From positions 96,794,416 through 96,858,415 of the forward strand of contig NC_134840.1 of assembly GCF_965363235.1 (NCBI RefSeq): DNA of 64,000 nucleotides, given 5' to 3'. Within the stretch, counting starts at the first letter, position 1. Each line of letters starts with the position of its first letter. The position numbers and the translations under genes are program-made. The notes under the pieces are model-generated. The model made no database searches, was not told the origin of the DNA, and worked only from the letters and a program-made list of their open reading frames with translations. Origin of the DNA: Mytilus galloprovincialis (taxonomy: Eukaryota; Mollusca; Bivalvia; Mytilida; Mytilidae). Below are positions 11,229-22,224 of this stretch, piece after piece.

Positions 11229-12189
11229 TGATGACTGAAATTAAACGGGATCATCAAATAATTTAAAGTTAAGGATATCTTATCTGGAGAATTATTTATT
11301 TTTCAATGAAAGACCTTTCATGTGTAATGTATCATAAAATAATTCAGAGCTTCAGATAAGGGTGAAGGTTTGTACCTTTTAAACCGTTTTAACCCGCTGC
11401 ATTTGTTAGAACCTGTCCTAAGTCAGTAATCTGGTGTTAAGTAGTTGTCGTTTGTTGATGTGGTTCATACGTGTTTATCGTTTCTTTTTTTTTTAAATAT
11501 ATTAGACCGTTTGTTTTCCCGTTTGAATGGTTTAACACTAGTCATTTTCGGGGCCCTTTATAGCTTGCTGTTCGGTGTGAGTCAAGACTCCGTGTCAGAA
11601 GCTTCTTCATGATAAAACAATAGCATGTAAACCAAAACAAATCTTTTCTTATCTGAAAAGTTGTTTCTTTTTACAATTTTAAGAATAGTTTGTCTCGATT
11701 TTTGTGCATGATTTTGTATTTTTCTCGATTTATTCGCATTTAATCGGGATAAGGTCCGTATGTTAAGTACCTTTATTTCAAAAGTGTTAATCTTTGCTGC
11801 AAAACAGTCGATTCTTTTGTCATTTTCCCCTGTACTTCTCTGTCACATTATAGCTGTTTATACATATATGGACAATCGGCATGTTCCAGAGAGACACAGC
11901 CAAAGGACACAGAATTGAGCAACAGTACGGCCTTCAACAATGACGAAAACCTATACCGCATAGTCAGCTATAAAAGCCCCTGAATAACAATTAATAATAC
12001 GATCGAAGATTTCTTAAAAACTAAAATGGTCAGTCCGACAGAACGACGTAAGTCAAACAAATCAGACATATAATAACACACCTGCAAATACAGAATGATA
12101 TAAGAATTCTTGGTAAAATCATAGAGGGTGGAAAGAATGAATAAGTAATAAATATAAAAACAAGAATTTGTCAAAATTAATGGTTGTCC
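11229..12189. other. Intergenic AT-rich sequence, no gene seen
   Basis: This lies between GIMAP copies 2 and 3 and is expected to hold the 5' exon and promoter of copy 2. A short fragment near 11870-11980 (GACAATCGGCATGTTCCAGA and following bases) resembles a dispersed repeat with a GGCCTTCAACAATG block, also seen near 42930 and 14880. No coding signal is visible. Confidence 0.4.
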
Positions 12190-12600
12190 CAATTGAACTA
12201 TCGTTTTATATGTTCAGTGGACCGTAAAATTGGTGTCAAAACTATCCTTTGGCATTTAAATTAGCAAAGTGCATAGCAAAGGACAGATTGTACTAAGTTT
12301 CAAGTTGATAGAACTTCAACTTCATCAAAAACTACCTTGACCAAAACTTAAACCTGCAGCGGGACAGACAGAAGAACAGACGAAAGAATTGACAGACGAA
12401 CGAACAGACGAAAGAACGGACAGACGGACGAATGGACGAAAGAACGTAATGACGGACGAACAGACGAAAGAACGTAATGACGGACGAACAGACGAAAGAA
12501 TGTAATGACGGACGAACAGACGAAAGAACGTAATGACGGACAAACAGACGGACCCACAGACCAGAAAACATAATGCCCATAAATGGGACATAAAAATAAA
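12190..12600 (+). repeat. Repeat unit with (GACGGACGAACAGACGAAAG)n minisatellite
   Basis: A block starting ATGTTCAGTGGACCGTAAAA leads into a CAAGTTGATAGAACTTCAAC segment, then an array at 12356-12560 of about 28-bp units such as GACGGACGAACAGACGAAAG. It ends with CAGACCAGAAAACATAATGC. A related copy with three tandem leaders is at 41090-41730. The Ser/Val/Phe-rich frames on the minus strand are translations of this array. Confidence 0.75.
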
Positions 12601-13021
12601 ACATTGATTTGATGAAATATGAAAACAGCCTTCTCACAGGCAATACAAACTATGAAATATAAGGGAAAATTCACAGGCACGGGGACACATTTTTTCTGCA
12701 CCCAAACATCACGAATGTGTTTTATCGTTACTTTTCACCCGAAAATGTTCTAGTAAATCTGATCAGTAGCATCTTTGCAACTGGACAAACATAGTTAACA
12801 CTGCTTACAGTGGAGGTTCGGTATATTTTGACACTAGAGTTCCCAATGGAAAAGACTATTCATAACATCCATAAGGATCTGCCATAATTTGTCCTTTAAA
12901 GAAATAAATGCTCTGTCAATGTTCGGTGGAACTTTATTTTTAACGACAATTTGGTAAAACAAAGATAACATAAATATCAGCCGTCGAATTCTAACATGAT
13001 TCAACAAATTTAACAATAACA

Positions 13022-13816
13022 TCAGCCGTCTAATTCTAACATGATTTCAACAAATTTTAAGGCAATTTTACCAATAACACCAATTACTTCCAAAACTTTT
13101 AAGTAAAACTCCTCACTATTTTGAACAACATCTCTATCTTGATTTTCTTCCTCCATACGTTCCTGAAGCATCAGTTCAACCTTCTTGTAATCTGAATTGG
13201 TGTAGCAAGTATTTCCATTTTGCTGCTGAACTGACGAAACAGTCATTAAAAGCTCCTTTATTTGATTATCGTTTTCTATCCCTCTTCTCCTGTTATTAAA
13301 AAACAAGTACCGATTGTCGCACATCCTGAGAAAGTTTTTAGGATACTCTGGAAGAGAGCTTATAAAATTTGTTTTAGTCTGATTTTCATTTTGTTCTATG
13401 TGGTCATCTAAAAGTTGATCTAAGTGCGTGAAGATTACAACGACGTATTTAAGCATCTCCTTCCCGAAATATCTAACAAAGTGTTCAAGTGTGTTTATCT
13501 CTTCCTTTGTAAACCGAGCCACTCGAATACAAAGTATGATAGCATGAGGACCAGGTGAAGATAAGATTATGCTCCGTTTTACTTCTCGTTGAATTGTCTC
13601 ATTGTCTTGGTTAGTATCAAAAACCCCGGGTGTATCAACCACATCAATTGTCTTCCCAAATCTACCGGAAGTCTCCTTTTGGCAGATTGATGTAACGGAA
13701 GAACCATGATCACCGTACTTGAATGCATCCCTTCCGAGTATCGAATTTCCTGTCTTACTTTTTCCAGCACCTGTTTTCCCTAATATTATGATTCGGAGTT
13801 CGTCAGGGTTGTCCAT
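13022..13816 (-). CDS. GIMAP/AIG1-family GTPase, copy 3
   Basis: This encodes a 264-residue AIG1/GIMAP GTPase. The P-loop GKTGAGKS is at residues 13-20, DTPGVF at 61-66 and THLD at 130-133, with the AIG1 box LCIRVARFTKEE between them. It is closer to the common animal GIMAP consensus than copies 1 and 2 (GKTGAGKSKTGNSILG). The C-terminus has a charged segment and a final hydrophobic amphipathic helix (residues about 240-262) that could bind membrane. A TTTCAG acceptor lies just upstream of the ATG. About 45 bp covering the last codons and stop are duplicated immediately downstream (12976-13010). Confidence 0.9.
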   Translation of the reverse strand: MDNPDELRIIILGKTGAGKSKTGNSILGRDAFKYGDHGSSVTSICQKETSGRFGKTIDVVDTPGVFDTNQDNETIQREVKRSIILSSPGPHAIILCIRVARFTKEEINTLEHFVRYFGKEMLKYVVVIFTHLDQLLDDHIEQNENQTKTNFISSLPEYPKNFLRMCDNRYLFFNNRRRGIENDNQIKELLMTVSSVQQQNGNTCYTNSDYKKVELMLQERMEEENQDRDVVQNSEEFYLKVLEVIGVIGKIALKFVEIMLELDG

Positions 13817-13959
13817 TATATACTTTTCCCTGAAATGAGCAAATAAGCTTTGAATTCATCATAATTCATCTTCCTTAAATACATTTGTCTTAATACTTTT
13901 GTCATGTCCAGAAAATTGAACCAAAACTCACCGTGTGGATCGTAACCGTTAACTATGGA

Positions 13960-14225
13960 AGATGCTGCTGCTGACCATTAATTTTATGTTGACAGTCCTA
14001 AATATAAAGCTTTAACACAAGTATCACATAAACTTAACATTATCCAAGAAAATGAGGTCATGGTCAATTTAACTAAACCGGAAATACATGTACACCGTAC
14101 AATCATTCCATACACCAAATATAGTTGACATATTGCTTATAGTTTCTATGAAACAAACTTAAATCAGGAAAATCATTGCTAAATGAAATATGAAAATAAG
14201 TTAACGGTTAGATAATACCTTCCAG
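13960..14225 (+). repeat. Tandem repeat R3, truncated copy
   Basis: This contains the first R3 monomers, including the TATGTTGACAGTCCTAAATA leader also seen at 39014. It stops after about two units, before the terminal stem-loop. Confidence 0.7.
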
Positions 14226-14789
14226 ACAGACATATTTAAATCAGGTAGAGGAAACTCTTGACCTATTTTTCATTTAAACATTGTTTTTGGTACAGAAAAA
14301 CATTTTACAATTAAAAGAATTTAAAGATAGACTTGCATGCACTGTGCAAGATCAGAATAAGTGCACATCCCCTAAAGTAGAGACAGATATATATGCTAAA
14401 ACCTATATAGATAAATCAAAGATTATGTAAAAAATGCACCTTAGATAAAGTTGAAGACGAAGAACATTTTATATGTCAGTGTCCCCTTTATAACTTTTTA
14501 AGAAAATAATTTTATGATAATATTTTAATAGGTTGTAAACATTTTGAAAGTTAATCACAAGTGCCAAATTTAATTGGCTTTTTATTCAAGAAAACCTAGA
14601 GGTATTGAAAAATATTGCAATTTAAATTAATAAATGTTTGAAACTGAGAAAACTATCAATATATTATAGATATTGTTTTATCTAAGACGTTGCGAATATT
14701 TGCCTGTTGACAATAGATATATTGTTATGCCTTTTTTATGATTATGGCTCTGATCTGGCTGTGGTTCAACATCTAAGAATTGAAATAGT

Positions 14790-15010
14790 TAATAGATATA
14801 GGAAGATGTGGTGTGAGTGCCAATGAGACAATTCTCCATCCAAATAACAATTTTAAAAAAGTAAACCATTATAGGTCAATGTACGGCCTTCAACACGGAG
14901 CCTTGGCTCACATCGAACAACAAGCTATAAAGGGCCTCAAAATTACTAGTGTAAACCCATTCAAACGGGAAAACCAACGGTCTCATCTATATAAAAAACG
15001 AGAAACGAGA
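14790..15010 (+). repeat. Dispersed mussel repeat R4
   Basis: The block reads GATGTGGTGTGAGTGCCAAT and continues through GGTCAATGTACGGCCTTCAA and a GGGCCTCAAAATTACTAGTG segment to AAACGAGAAACACG. I recognise it as a very common mussel repeat. Part of it recurs in inverse orientation at 45480-45580. The 79-codon frame at 14813 is a translation of the repeat. Confidence 0.75.
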
Positions 15011-18000
15011 AACACGTATAAATTACAAGTTAAGTTCATATTTATGATGTAGGTCAACATTATTGTATCAATTATAAAAATCATTGTATTAAAGGGAAAC
15101 TTCGCAAAAAAATCAAAAATTGATATTATGTTCATTCAGTATAAAAATGCTCAAATTCATAGTTATTAAAGTTTTATTCCGCTAGATAAGCGATCACCAT
15201 CGATTTTAAATTTAGAGTATCAATTCTCTGCGTTCGGCCATTTTGTCTTCTTTCCCGATTAATAACAACGATATGTCTATAAACCACAAAGGAACAAAAC
15301 TACAGTAACCTATGTAGTCGTAATTGCGAGTCGATATCTTGTCAATCGTACGGTTTTTTTATCCGACTAACTGACTTGATACGGAAAATATTCTTATTTT
15401 TTTAAATTACCATGGTCTGTTGTCTTTAAACTGTTGATATTGGAATTAGGTAAAAAGTCAAAGTTGAAATCATAAATAAGTGTTCCGTGAAAATTGTTTC
15501 CGAAAATCTAATTTGTTCATAATTATTTAAAGTAATAATCTTTTTTCAAATAAATTCTGATCTTCCCTCATCTGATCACCAGCATGGCTGAAGGTATTAC
15601 TTCCAAAGGTATTGTGAGGGGTGTGAGGTGACACGTCCAGGTATTCAAGCGATTTCCTGTCGGGCTTGCAAGTTCATGCATCGTTTCACCTCTGCAGGTA
15701 TTGATCAGTGTACACGGCGGATAACTTATAACTTTCCATTTTGAACTATCAGATGTATAATATACAACTCTGTCTTACTAGTCAGTACTAAACTCATACG
15801 CTTGTTTATAAATAATATTTCTGGTGTAAAGAATATTATTCATCAAAATATAAATAATACCCAAAAAATAAGATTTGATGAAATTAAAATTTATTTAAAT
15901 ATTTTTTCCAAGGGTGAATTTGGGAAAATGTAATATATACTCATTGTCAATAGTGAAGGACAGATTGGAACATACCAGAAATATTGATTTAAAAAAATGT
16001 ACGCACTTGTCGACGATTCGTTTATACGACTGGGTAGAAAGTTACGGAACTATTATATAGCGCAATTTAAAATATATACATGTATACATTGAACATAAGA
16101 AAAAAAACATATATTTTGAATAAATTGGGGTAAAAGTTTTGTAAAAAGACTAGTCCACGTATGCCAACAGTATGTAATCATCGAATGTCGATAGACTATT
16201 GTATACAAGAAGAAGAAGAAAAAGAAGAGAACCAATTTGATTTAAATACAGGTCGATGTATAATTTGCTTTGGGTCATCGAAGTTGTGGACATAGTAAAA
16301 TCACAGATTTATATTTCAATAAGATTGTTCTCGAACAAAGGAAGGAATTCGTCATCACAATTGTTATATATGCCACTGGACGAACACTAATTATCCCCAA
16401 GGGATGTGAATATTTTGCTGGGAAACTACTGGGAAACTATTGAGTCTTTTTTTTTAAACATCGTTAAAAAGATGTGTGTCTAAGGTGGACGCCACAATAA
16501 CCCTGTAATACTAGTACGAGAGTATAGCATGTAAACATTCCTTCTCAATAATATGGTTGTATTGGAAATCTTTTCATACAGATTGACAACTCATGGTCCG
16601 ATATGCATGTAATATTTGCCACATGACGCCCATAGTTCTTTCTACCATCATCATCTTATTCTTTGATATTGCTGTAAACATCGATGGTTCACACCCAAAT
16701 AAAATGGGAGTAATGTACCTTCAGAGCTTTTCCGTGGTATACACTTGTGAAACTAAATATATAGACGAAATTTCTGTATTGAAATGAATCTACATCTTCA
16801 AATAACGATTTTGAGTAATCACCTTACAAACCAATATAAACGTATGGCAAGATATAACCATGAAGGAATTTAGTTTTTGTCAGACGCAAGAACTCATCAC
16901 TATCATAAACATATACGTATATATGCAAGCAGTTTCAAATATCAAGAACAAGCGGTCGATGTCGATAGTCCGTTTTCTAACTGTTCAGAGTTAGACATGT
17001 CACTTGTTCATTCTTGGAAGCCTTCATATTCCCCGTCCAACGATGGGAACTCTTTCTGGTTGTGTTGACTATAAATGCTTGTATGGTAATTCTGTCGTTT
17101 ATCTGTACAAGTGGTTGTATTTCCTCTCCTTTCCCATCAAACAAACTAACGAAACGCTACTTGTCTGCTTTCTCTATAGAGCTCATCCTCAATGGCGCTT
17201 ATACGTCAGGAAACTTACATGTATACTAATAATGATTGTTTCAAAAACAACGATGTATGGACGAACTATTCTAAATTCGTCAATATCAGTTATGCATGAC
17301 TAAAATATAAGTTTTATTACAACTACTGTATTACTTATTTGGATTAATGACGGCTATCATGTTCAACATTGCACAAATATTATCATAGAATTTTAAAAAA
17401 AAAGTACAAAAATCCTCAAAAAAAATAATGCCTTAGCTTAGTTCATTGGTATTCTTTTCACAAAAAGTTCGTGTAAATGATTGTCAAATGAATTTAATTA
17501 TGTAAGAATGAAATGTTAAAAAGAAACTAAAAAAAAGATCATGCATGTTGTATGTTGTATTTTTTTCAATTAAAAACTTTAAAATTGCGATAGTTTTATG
17601 AGCATTAAACAGCCAGATTTGAATACCAGTTAAGAAATTCCGGTAAAGTCAATGATATCAAACAGATGTGCAATGGTATATCAAATTGGGAAATATTGCA
17701 TTTAGTTTTTATTAAAGATTAAAACTACTATTTTTTACTTCATATTTGAATCTTTACGCCAATTAGAAAGTAATCCAAAATTGTTTCCTTTTATTTTTAT
17801 ACACTTTCGGAATTATGAATCTGAATTTTATTTTCAATTAATTTACACAATTTAATTATTGTATCTTTATTCTCATCGTGTATTAAATCTTAGTGTATTA
17901 AATACAGCATACTCTTTCTAATCCTTTCTGTTTATCCTTTCCAAATAACAACATTCATACCTGTGTACGCTTGAACTCACACCTGCGGCTAAATAGCTAC

Positions 18001-18629
18001 AAGGTAAACGAATTGACCTCAAGCCGAGAAATATACAGTGACCTTTACAAAATAATATACACACTCTGCTCACATATTAGTTGCATTGAAATGATTATCA
18101 AAACAATAATGGTAAATAGAACTGAAATATTTTCAGTTCAATATCAGTAAAAATGTTCAATAAATATTTTATGAAAAAAATCTCAACAATAATTAATGAA
18201 ATTTATTCGAAAACATTTACTAGAGATAATTTTATAGGAGTTTAATTCAATCAATACAAAACGGTATATGCATATTCATTTTCGTTCATTCTTATATTGT
18301 GGTTAATAACTACGACCATTCGTCAGCTGTGCGCTTTTAATTACGTATATTGTCGATAAGCTATAAGAGTTAAACAGATTTTATTTTTTCCCAGAATTCA
18401 ACAAATCGGGCTAAAACGTCACGACCCACTCGAGAATTCAACCAAAAAAGTTACAAATACTTGATTTTCTCCGTTATTAGAAGGAATATAAATTTAAAAC
18501 TTTGCAAATGTGTTTTTTATGTTAAGATGAACATAATTAGATGATAAGTAAAAAATCGCGGAATTTCCCTTTAAATTACTTTGCTCTTCATGGGCCCTTT
18601 AATTGGAATAAAAATATCTTATCTTATCT
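15011..18629. other. AT-rich intergenic sequence, no confident gene
   Basis: I see no long open frame with a recognisable domain. A short plus-strand stretch near 15603-15690 reads as a Cys-rich peptide with C-x2-C...C-x2-C spacing, which could be a decayed zinc-binding exon. It is too short to call. The small frames at 16593-17303 have no recognisable motif. Confidence 0.4.
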
Positions 18630-18960
18630 TAACATCAAATAAAGGTGACCTATTGCGTATGGTGTAAGAAAAAACAGTCCAAAACACAAAAAAAAAACTT
18701 AACACTGAGCAATGAACCATGAAAATGATGTCATGGTTAAATAAAACCTGCCAGACTGACATGTGCATCGTAGGATATTTCCATACACCAAATATTTCTG
18801 ACCTATTGCATATAGCATTACAAAACAAGACCAAAACACAAAAACATAACTTTAACCACTGTTCCATGAAAATGAGGCCAAGGACAGATGACACCTGCCA
18901 GTTGGACATGCACACCTTACAATCATTCCACGTTCATAAACATATGGTGTTTTTTTCAAG
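18630..18960 (+). repeat. Tandem repeat R3, truncated copy
   Basis: About two R3 monomers are present, with the CCATGAAAATGATGTCATGG and CACCAAATATTTCTGACC blocks. The array breaks off into unique sequence after 18960. Confidence 0.7.
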
Positions 18961-21736
18961 TCCTACTTGCCCTTTGTATCCAAATTGTAATGTTGACCCT
19001 CTCCTCCAATCCCAACCCGGCGCATACATTTTTTAATCTCAATAGACAGGGTTTCTTTCAACGGATAGGACTGTTTTGTTAGGGTCATTTGATCAGATGC
19101 TCCTATCTGGCTCCCAATTCTTTAGACACTGGTCGACTTGATTATCAAACATGCACGCGCCGTGTCCATAGTCAATCATGTAATTGCGTCCATTGCAAGT
19201 AGTTTTATTCGTCTTTATTTTGAAAGCAATATGACAATACCTTGTGATCATTTAAAAAAAAATAATGCTGCAAGAAACTTTAATTAGAGGCTTTACAGCC
19301 ACTGCTGCTCACCTAAACCAATATGCATCTATAACTATGATCACTCCCCAACATAATAAATGAACTAGAGTTCATAACTAAAATCTCTTTTTTGCCTGTT
19401 TTGTACTGCTGGTATTTTCTCTCTGTCTACAACAGTTTTGCACGAAACACAAAAGTTTAAAAATCGCCATTTATGGGAGATATCTTTGTATGGGTGTGGA
19501 GGTACGACTTAGAAATTTTAACAAAGACTAGATCGTGTCATACTGGTTGTTTTATCTGTAAATACTTTTTCTCTTGTTTCTTTTTTTTTTATCAAATCGA
19601 AAAATAAATTGGTATAACCAATATATAAGGGCAAATATTGCTTTCAGGAGATGACTGGAAATTTCGGCTACCTTGACCTATTTGTGGTGTTTGTATTTCT
19701 GATAATTTTTGCTAACAAAGTTCTCGTTATCTTTTACAATTTTAAACAAAACACAAAATTGTCTTTGTGTCGTCCTTTTAGGGCAATTACTCCAATTTAT
19801 TACAATTTTAGCTATTTTGACTAATGTGTAGATCTTGTCTAGCCGGATAACTATCTTACATAAAATACTAATACTCATTAAAGTTATAAACTTACCAACC
19901 GAAAGTCGTTTCACACTTGAGATGTTTTAGTGTCTTCTCAAAACACCAATCCAATCTAGAAAATACGCAGAAATGACGTTTAAACCAACGATTTCACGCT
20001 GGTGCGATTTAAAATGTTCGCGTGTAGATTAGCCGAATTTGTTCATTTTGCGTTTAGCCCCATTATGCAGGTCAACTTTCTTAAGTCACACAAGGGTACA
20101 TGTACCAGACAACAAATTAGCACCATTTGATTCAATAAAAACTCGCATAATACTTGTGTACCTTTTTGTTCATGGGTGAAGGTCGATTTTAAAGAATATA
20201 CTGTAACATTCAACAAAGTTTAACAAGACATAAAAGCGCACTTAAATGTAAAAACGGTACTTAGATGAGTCTTAACTAAAAGAGCCAGCAAAATTTTTAG
20301 ATAAACCCTTTTTGACACGCCACCGCTTTTCTGATTTAAATAATATAATAGTTAGGTTAAAAGCATGTCAACTGGAACAAAATCTCAATATATCTAAAAA
20401 TATATTAAGAAATTACAATAACTATTTAAATATCTACCAGTACCATTTGTCCTGAACATGCATGCAATATTTGCCACTGGACGTTATACGAAAAAAAAAT
20501 CAAGCAATACCAGTACTCTTTATTCATGTTATTCTAATAATTGTAATTTGATCCTGCGGCCCATATGATTGGATTATTTCCGGTCTTTCAAAGCCTTTTT
20601 GAAATTGGATTGATTGATGTTGAACGCCACTGCAGCAGTCTTGGGCATATCATGGAGGCCAAATTTTCATTGCAGAGAAACAGAAGAACCACGAGAGAAC
20701 TATCGTAGGAAGATAACAGGCGACTGTATAATTATTTTGTTCTAGCTGACAACACACTTTGGAATTAATTTCAATGCAAGGTGATCTTAAGTAAGAAAAA
20801 TGTTGGTTCGGATAGAAGTCAAGGCCGGGCGGGACTAAAAACTCAGATTAGTAATTGTATGATAATTCGAAAATATATTAGAATTTCGGTTCGTAACTAA
20901 TATCAATAAAAGCAAATGTTTAGTGTATACATACCTCAATGAAACAAGTTATATATATACAAACAAAAAAGATTTTAGCGATTCTTTTCAACTCCAATTC
21001 CTGAACTCATAAGTGCCACCCCTGATATCAATGCATATTGTAAGTGGCGAATTTGACATAAAACCATGATAAAAAAAATGTGTACAAAATAATGAACGAC
21101 ATTCAATACTTAAGTATATGCGAGTGACAATTTTCCTTCTTATAAAATCAAGAAAGTTTTTGAGAGAAGGGGATTTTTTGTTTATTATTGAATAATGAAA
21201 ATAGTCTTACCTAGCTTCGAATGCAACGAGTTGACCAAGACTTCAAAAACTATTTAAGGGTATACTATTTAAATACAGATAAGCTCCACCCTCAAATATA
21301 GGCGGAGATTTGTAAAAATTGAAACATAAGGTATTTAAAGCCAACAACCCGAGTTTAAGATTTATAAAAAAAGAAGTCATAATATTGAATTAAATGTAGA
21401 AGAGAACAGCAATTAATACGGAAATAAACATTTTGACTTTATTAAAACATCTCATCACATTTGTATGCAAAGCAAAATCGAAATAGAAATAACTAAATAT
21501 CATTTGATCATGCATCCCGTTATTGTGTTATTGTGCTATTGTAAATATTTGTTTTTTTTTTTTATTGTTTTTCATTTTTTGCTTTAATGTGTTTTGTCTA
21601 TACGCCTTTTGTGCTTCTGAATTACATATTTGTTTGATTCTCTAGTGATTAAGATTTATACACAATGTTGACTACTGTAACCCTATTTGTGACATTTTAT
21701 ATATTATGACTGTTTGTTGTCAATATAATGGAATTT
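18961..21736. other. AT-rich sequence up to the Polinton, no gene seen
   Basis: No open frame longer than about 80 codons and no recognisable domain is seen. The last part (21500-21736) is a copy of the T-rich unit also seen at 4300-4620, leading into the start of R2 (CAATATAATGGAATTTGATG), where the Polinton is inserted. Confidence 0.4.
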
Positions 21737-21742
21737 GATGCG
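21737..21742. repeat. Target site duplication, left (GATGCG)
   Basis: GATGCG directly precedes the left inverted repeat and is repeated directly after the right one (36045-36050). Six-bp duplications are the known hallmark of Polinton integration by a retroviral-type integrase. The uninterrupted R2 copy at 4921 has GATGCG once, which confirms the duplication. Confidence 0.95.
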
Positions 21743-21878
21743 AGTAGTGTCATAATGACAATTCTGCCGCAAGACCATTTTCCATGCAGAAATCCTACAT
21801 CAGACCCCAAATTTGGGCCCCCGGGATGCAAATGGGTCTTGAGTGAGTCGGGGATGCTGAAAAAGTGCTTGGAGGTAA
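21743..21878 (+). repeat. Polinton left terminal inverted repeat
   Basis: The 136 bp from AGTAGTGTCATAATGAC to TGCTTGGAGGTAA are matched in reverse complement at 35909-36044. The six-frame translations of the two copies agree throughout the shared part. The repeats diverge directly after GGAGGTAA. Such termini are expected to serve as integrase substrates and as origins for protein-primed replication. Confidence 0.95.
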
Positions 21879-22224
21879 GCTATTTGGGTGTGGAGGGTCT
21901 TTTTTCGACGGGGAAATACCTCGTCGGAAAAGATTATTTTCTTGCGTAATTATTAGTGAATTATCTCCCCTGATTTTCGGGAAAAAAATTGCGTTCTTTG
22001 CAGATATTTTCGCACCAGAGACCAAGGAAAGGAGAAAGAACCTACCAGAATCCCTAAAATATGCTTCTGATGAGATTTCAGTAATTTTTGTTGGGGTCCA
22101 AAGGTATGCAGGGGGAAATTTTGCAAATTATTTTGGCGATATGCAAATTTTCTCTACCTTCTGCAAGGAAATCCTTGGAACAACGTAGTATAAATACCAA
22201 TCGAAATCATATAGTAATAATACT
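21879..22224. promoter_or_regulatory. Leader between left TIR and PolB, with TATA-like box
   Basis: This is an AT-richer gap without a convincing gene. The 107-codon frame at 21865-22188 starts inside the TIR and has no recognisable motif. A TATAAATA box lies at 22190-22197, 28 bp before the PolB ATG, the usual distance from a TATA box to a start of transcription. This is the only gene in the element where the box stands at such a distance. At most other genes it touches the ATG. Confidence 0.5.

Noticed and set aside
12325-12701. Overlapping Ser/Val/Phe-rich frames on the minus strand
   Set aside because: All three frames are open because of the short-period minisatellite. This is a repeat artefact.
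15590-15700. Cys-rich stretch resembling a B-box zinc finger
   Set aside because: The open stretch is short, the Cys/His spacing is incomplete and no flanking TRIM-like domains are seen.
21865-22188. 107-codon frame between left TIR and PolB
   Set aside because: It starts inside the TIR, has AT-rich composition unlike the element's genes and no motif. A leader region is more likely.
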